Below are positions 61,732-64,000 of a stretch of DNA of 64,000 bases, one piece after another. The notes below the pieces were generated by a model. It did not search any database, was not told the origin of the DNA, and saw only the letters and a list, made by a program, of their open reading frames with translations. Numbering within the stretch: position 1 is the first letter of the stretch; each line of letters begins with the position of its first letter. This DNA comes from Sphingobacterium thalpophilum (GTDB lineage: Bacteria > Bacteroidota > Bacteroidia > Sphingobacteriales > Sphingobacteriaceae), in contig CAMBMM010000001.1 in assembly GCA_945868825.1 (NCBI GenBank), forward strand, positions 186,001 to 250,000, given 5' to 3'. Made by a program: the position numbers and the translations under genes.

Positions 61732-62133
61732 CTAAGAAAATAGTGCTTTTAGCTTGGCTGTTTGATGATCGGCTAGTTGTTGTAATGGGCCGCTGGCCAA
61801 CATTTTCAACATCATGTTTAATTCTGCCGAAATGGTGTGGGTAGCTTCGGTTGTACCGTTCTCCAAATCTTTTAGTTCCCATTTCAACTCTAAATCAAAA
61901 GGGGCCTCGGCGGATGGGATAGCCACAATTTCTTCATTGGGAATGCGGCTAGTCACTTTGATAGCCAATTTTGCCATGTTTTGAATGGTAAAGGCAGCTT
62001 CATCGGAAGTGGAAGACCAATTGTAAATATTCTCGGGCATTAATTGTTGGTGATTGTTTAAATCGGCCAAAAATGTATAGACTTCTGCAATGGGTTTGTT
62101 TAGTGTAACAGTGCTGGTGATGCTCGTATTCAT
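61732..62133 (-). CDS. SRPBCC (START/Polyketide cyclase-like) family protein
   Basis: TSTVTLNKPIAEVYTFLADLNNHQQLMPENIYNWSS; compact ligand-binding fold pattern. Confidence 0.85.
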   Translation of the reverse strand: MNTSITSTVTLNKPIAEVYTFLADLNNHQQLMPENIYNWSSTSDEAAFTIQNMAKLAIKVTSRIPNEEIVAIPSAEAPFDLELKWELKDLENGTTEATHTISAELNMMLKMLASGPLQQLADHQTAKLKALFS

Positions 62134-62143
62134 GCTTATTAAT

Positions 62144-62785
62144 TTATTTCCCCCAGGTTTCGGGTTTTATGCGCCAATCTTCCAATAGTTTCAGGTCTTC
62201 GGGCTTTATCATTTGGTGTTCGGCGGCATAGCTAATAAGCGCCGAGTAATTGGATAAGGTAAAGTAAGGGCATTTGGCTTCTTTAAAGCTTTCATCGGCT
62301 TTTTCAAAACCATAGGTAAAAATGGCGGCAAGCCCAGCCACTACGCAGCCAGCATCTCGTAGAGCATGCACGGCTTGTAAGCTACTTTTTCCGGTAGAAA
62401 TTAAATCTTCAATAACCACTACCCGTTGCCCTTTTACTACTTCTCCTTCAATTAAGCTACCGGTACCGTGCTCTTTTGCTTTAGCTCGTACATAAATAAA
62501 AGGTAACCCTAATTCTTGCGCAACCAAAACTCCTTGCGGAATTCCGGCAGTGGCTACACCGGCAATACAATCTACCGTGCCAAATTGATCTTGAATAAGG
62601 ACCGTTAATTTCTGACGAATATAGGTTCTGATGCCGGGATGCGATAAGGTAATGCGGTTATCGCAGTAAATGGGAGATTTCCAACCAGAGGCCCAGGTAA
62701 ACGGATTACTAGGTTGTAATTTTATTGCTTTTATTTGTAAAAGGGATTCTGCAATTTTCTGCTCTATTTCTAACTGGTTTACCAT
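62144..62785 (-). CDS. pyrE: Orotate phosphoribosyltransferase
   Basis: PFTWASGWKSPIYCDNR, IAGVATAGIPQGVLVAQEL, VVVIEDLISTGKSSLQAV. Confidence 0.96.
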   Translation of the reverse strand: MVNQLEIEQKIAESLLQIKAIKLQPSNPFTWASGWKSPIYCDNRITLSHPGIRTYIRQKLTVLIQDQFGTVDCIAGVATAGIPQGVLVAQELGLPFIYVRAKAKEHGTGSLIEGEVVKGQRVVVIEDLISTGKSSLQAVHALRDAGCVVAGLAAIFTYGFEKADESFKEAKCPYFTLSNYSALISYAAEHQMIKPEDLKLLEDWRIKPETWGK

Positions 62786-62789
62786 AGCA

Positions 62790-62797
62790 CAAATGTA
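62790..62797 (-). promoter_or_regulatory. Putative -7 element (TACATTTG) of pyrE
   Basis: Minus-strand TACATTTG 4 nt before pyrE ATG; TTTT 21 nt further upstream as a weak -33. Confidence 0.55.
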
Positions 62798-63395
62798 TAG
62801 AATTTATCTCAACGAAGTAAAACTGATTGTTGCCGAAGAGCTGCCCGAAGGTCTGCTTAATTATCAAGTACTTGAAGAAAAGGGCTTTAGCTTACCTAAT
62901 TTTTTTCAAGAAAAATGCTCGGGAAGCCTTCCGCAGAGCTATGTGTTGGTGGTAGCTAATCCCGCAATTTTCTTAAAAAAAGCTAGGCAGCATTTTAAAT
63001 ACATTGAAGCCGCTGGAGGCTTGGTATACAACAATGAAGGTGCTTGTTTGTTTATCTATCGAAGAGATAAATGGGATTTACCAAAGGGCAAAATAGATGC
63101 TGGTGAAAGCCCTATAGAAGCCGCCCAGAGGGAAGTGGAAGAGGAGTGTGGGGTGGTAGTAACAGCGGTGAACGAATTGCTTGCCGAAACCTATCACCTG
63201 TATAGTTTAAAGAAAAAGGTGGTGTTTAAAAAAACCTATTGGTATGCCATGGCCGTTAGCGGAAAGCCCGACTTAATTCCGCAGGCGGAAGAAGATATTA
63301 CGGATGCTTGTTGGCTCTTGAAAAACCAGTTAGCCGAGGTAAAAGCGAATAGCTATCCGCTTATTTTAGACTTGGTAAACGAGCAGTTTAAATAA
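62793..63395 (+). CDS. NUDIX hydrolase
   Basis: NUDIX box GKIDAGESPIEAAQREVEEECGV. Start ATG 62793 (MYRIYLNEVK) preferred to the track start inside pyrE. Confidence 0.92.
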   Translation: MYRIYLNEVKLIVAEELPEGLLNYQVLEEKGFSLPNFFQEKCSGSLPQSYVLVVANPAIFLKKARQHFKYIEAAGGLVYNNEGACLFIYRRDKWDLPKGKIDAGESPIEAAQREVEEECGVVVTAVNELLAETYHLYSLKKKVVFKKTYWYAMAVSGKPDLIPQAEEDITDACWLLKNQLAEVKANSYPLILDLVNEQFK

Positions 63396-63849
63396 ACTCC
63401 AATACTTCTTTGGGTACAAATTGGCTGATATCGCCTTTGTTGCGTAAAATATCACGCACAATGGTAGAGCTGATGGATGAATAGCCCGGTTTACTCACAA
63501 TAAAAATGCTTTCAATTTCGGGTACCAAGGCATGGTTCATTTGCGCAATGGCTTTTTCGTATTCAAAATCAGATACGGTACGAATGCCTCGAATCATGTA
63601 GTTAGCCCCTAGTTGCTTGCAAAAATCAACGGTTAAGCCACTATAGGTTTGAATTTCCACCTTGGGTTCGTCGGCAAAAACTGCTTCTAGCATTTTTTTA
63701 CGAGCTTCAATGGACAATAAAGCCTGCTTGGTGCTATTTATGCCAATACCAATAACCACCTTGTCGAATAACGAAATAGAACGCTTGAGGATATCAACGT
63801 GTGCTTTGGTAACCGGGTCAAAAGAGCCTGGAAAAAGTGCGATTTTCAT
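63388..63849 (-). CDS. coaD: Phosphopantetheine adenylyltransferase
   Basis: IALFPGSFDPVTKAHVDILKRS, YMIRGIRTVSDFEYEKAIAQMN, SSISSTIVRDI. Confidence 0.96.
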   Translation of the reverse strand: MKIALFPGSFDPVTKAHVDILKRSISLFDKVVIGIGINSTKQALLSIEARKKMLEAVFADEPKVEIQTYSGLTVDFCKQLGANYMIRGIRTVSDFEYEKAIAQMNHALVPEIESIFIVSKPGYSSISSTIVRDILRNKGDISQFVPKEVLEFI

Positions 63850-63865
63850 AGTACTAAATTGAGGT

Positions 63866-64000
63866 TTATTTATCGGATTTTAAAACGGTTGGTGGCGCAA
63901 AAAAACTGAAGGAAGAAGAACCGTATACCCGTTGTTCTATAAAAAACGGATGACTGAGCTTTTTCATACTCGGATGTTCTACAATTAAATAGCCGCCAGC
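63866..64000 (-). CDS. C-terminal fragment of a protein resembling RsmD (16S rRNA m2G966 methyltransferase), truncated by window end
   Basis: Minus frame AGGYLIVEHPSMKKLSHPFFIEQRVYGSSSFSFFAPPTVLKSDK*; RsmD-coaD adjacency is common. Confidence 0.55.
   Translation of the reverse strand, partial: AGGYLIVEHPSMKKLSHPFFIEQRVYGSSSFSFFAPPTVLKSDK

Overview
This is a Bacteroidota chromosomal window, dense with housekeeping genes. Markers for the phylum are GldC, a T9SS C-terminal sorting domain, DUF4199/DUF4290 proteins and TAnnTTTG promoters. I support about 70 CDSs, two tRNA-Leu genes and nine rho-independent terminators. I saw no prophage, IS element, CRISPR array or rRNA. Recognisable modules include a cytochrome c maturation cluster (ccmB-C-D, gdh, ccmE-F), scattered Fe-S assembly genes (hscA, fdx-iscX, hscB), dnaJ-grpE, tig-clpP-clpX, an 8-gene run DUF4199/GT2/GT2/GH3/dxr/rseP/hscB ending at tRNA-Leu(CAA), and a pyrE/NUDIX divergent pair. 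The best leads are: (i) an unannotated 48-aa lipoprotein gene with its own promoter and terminator, divergent from a TPR-TM-DHp sensor that has a phosphoacceptor His but no kinase ATPase domain; (ii) a second ATPase-less PAS/degenerate-DHp protein; (iii) a dihydroorotase homologue that has lost its HxH metal site and catalytic Asp; (iv) a lipoprotein alpha/beta-hydrolase whose nucleophile Ser and catalytic His both appear replaced; (v) -7 promoter elements 4-7 nt from start codons, implying leaderless or near-leaderless mRNAs, including one where the NUDIX start codon lies inside the pyrE -7 element. All calls come from reading the sequence; no database search was run.
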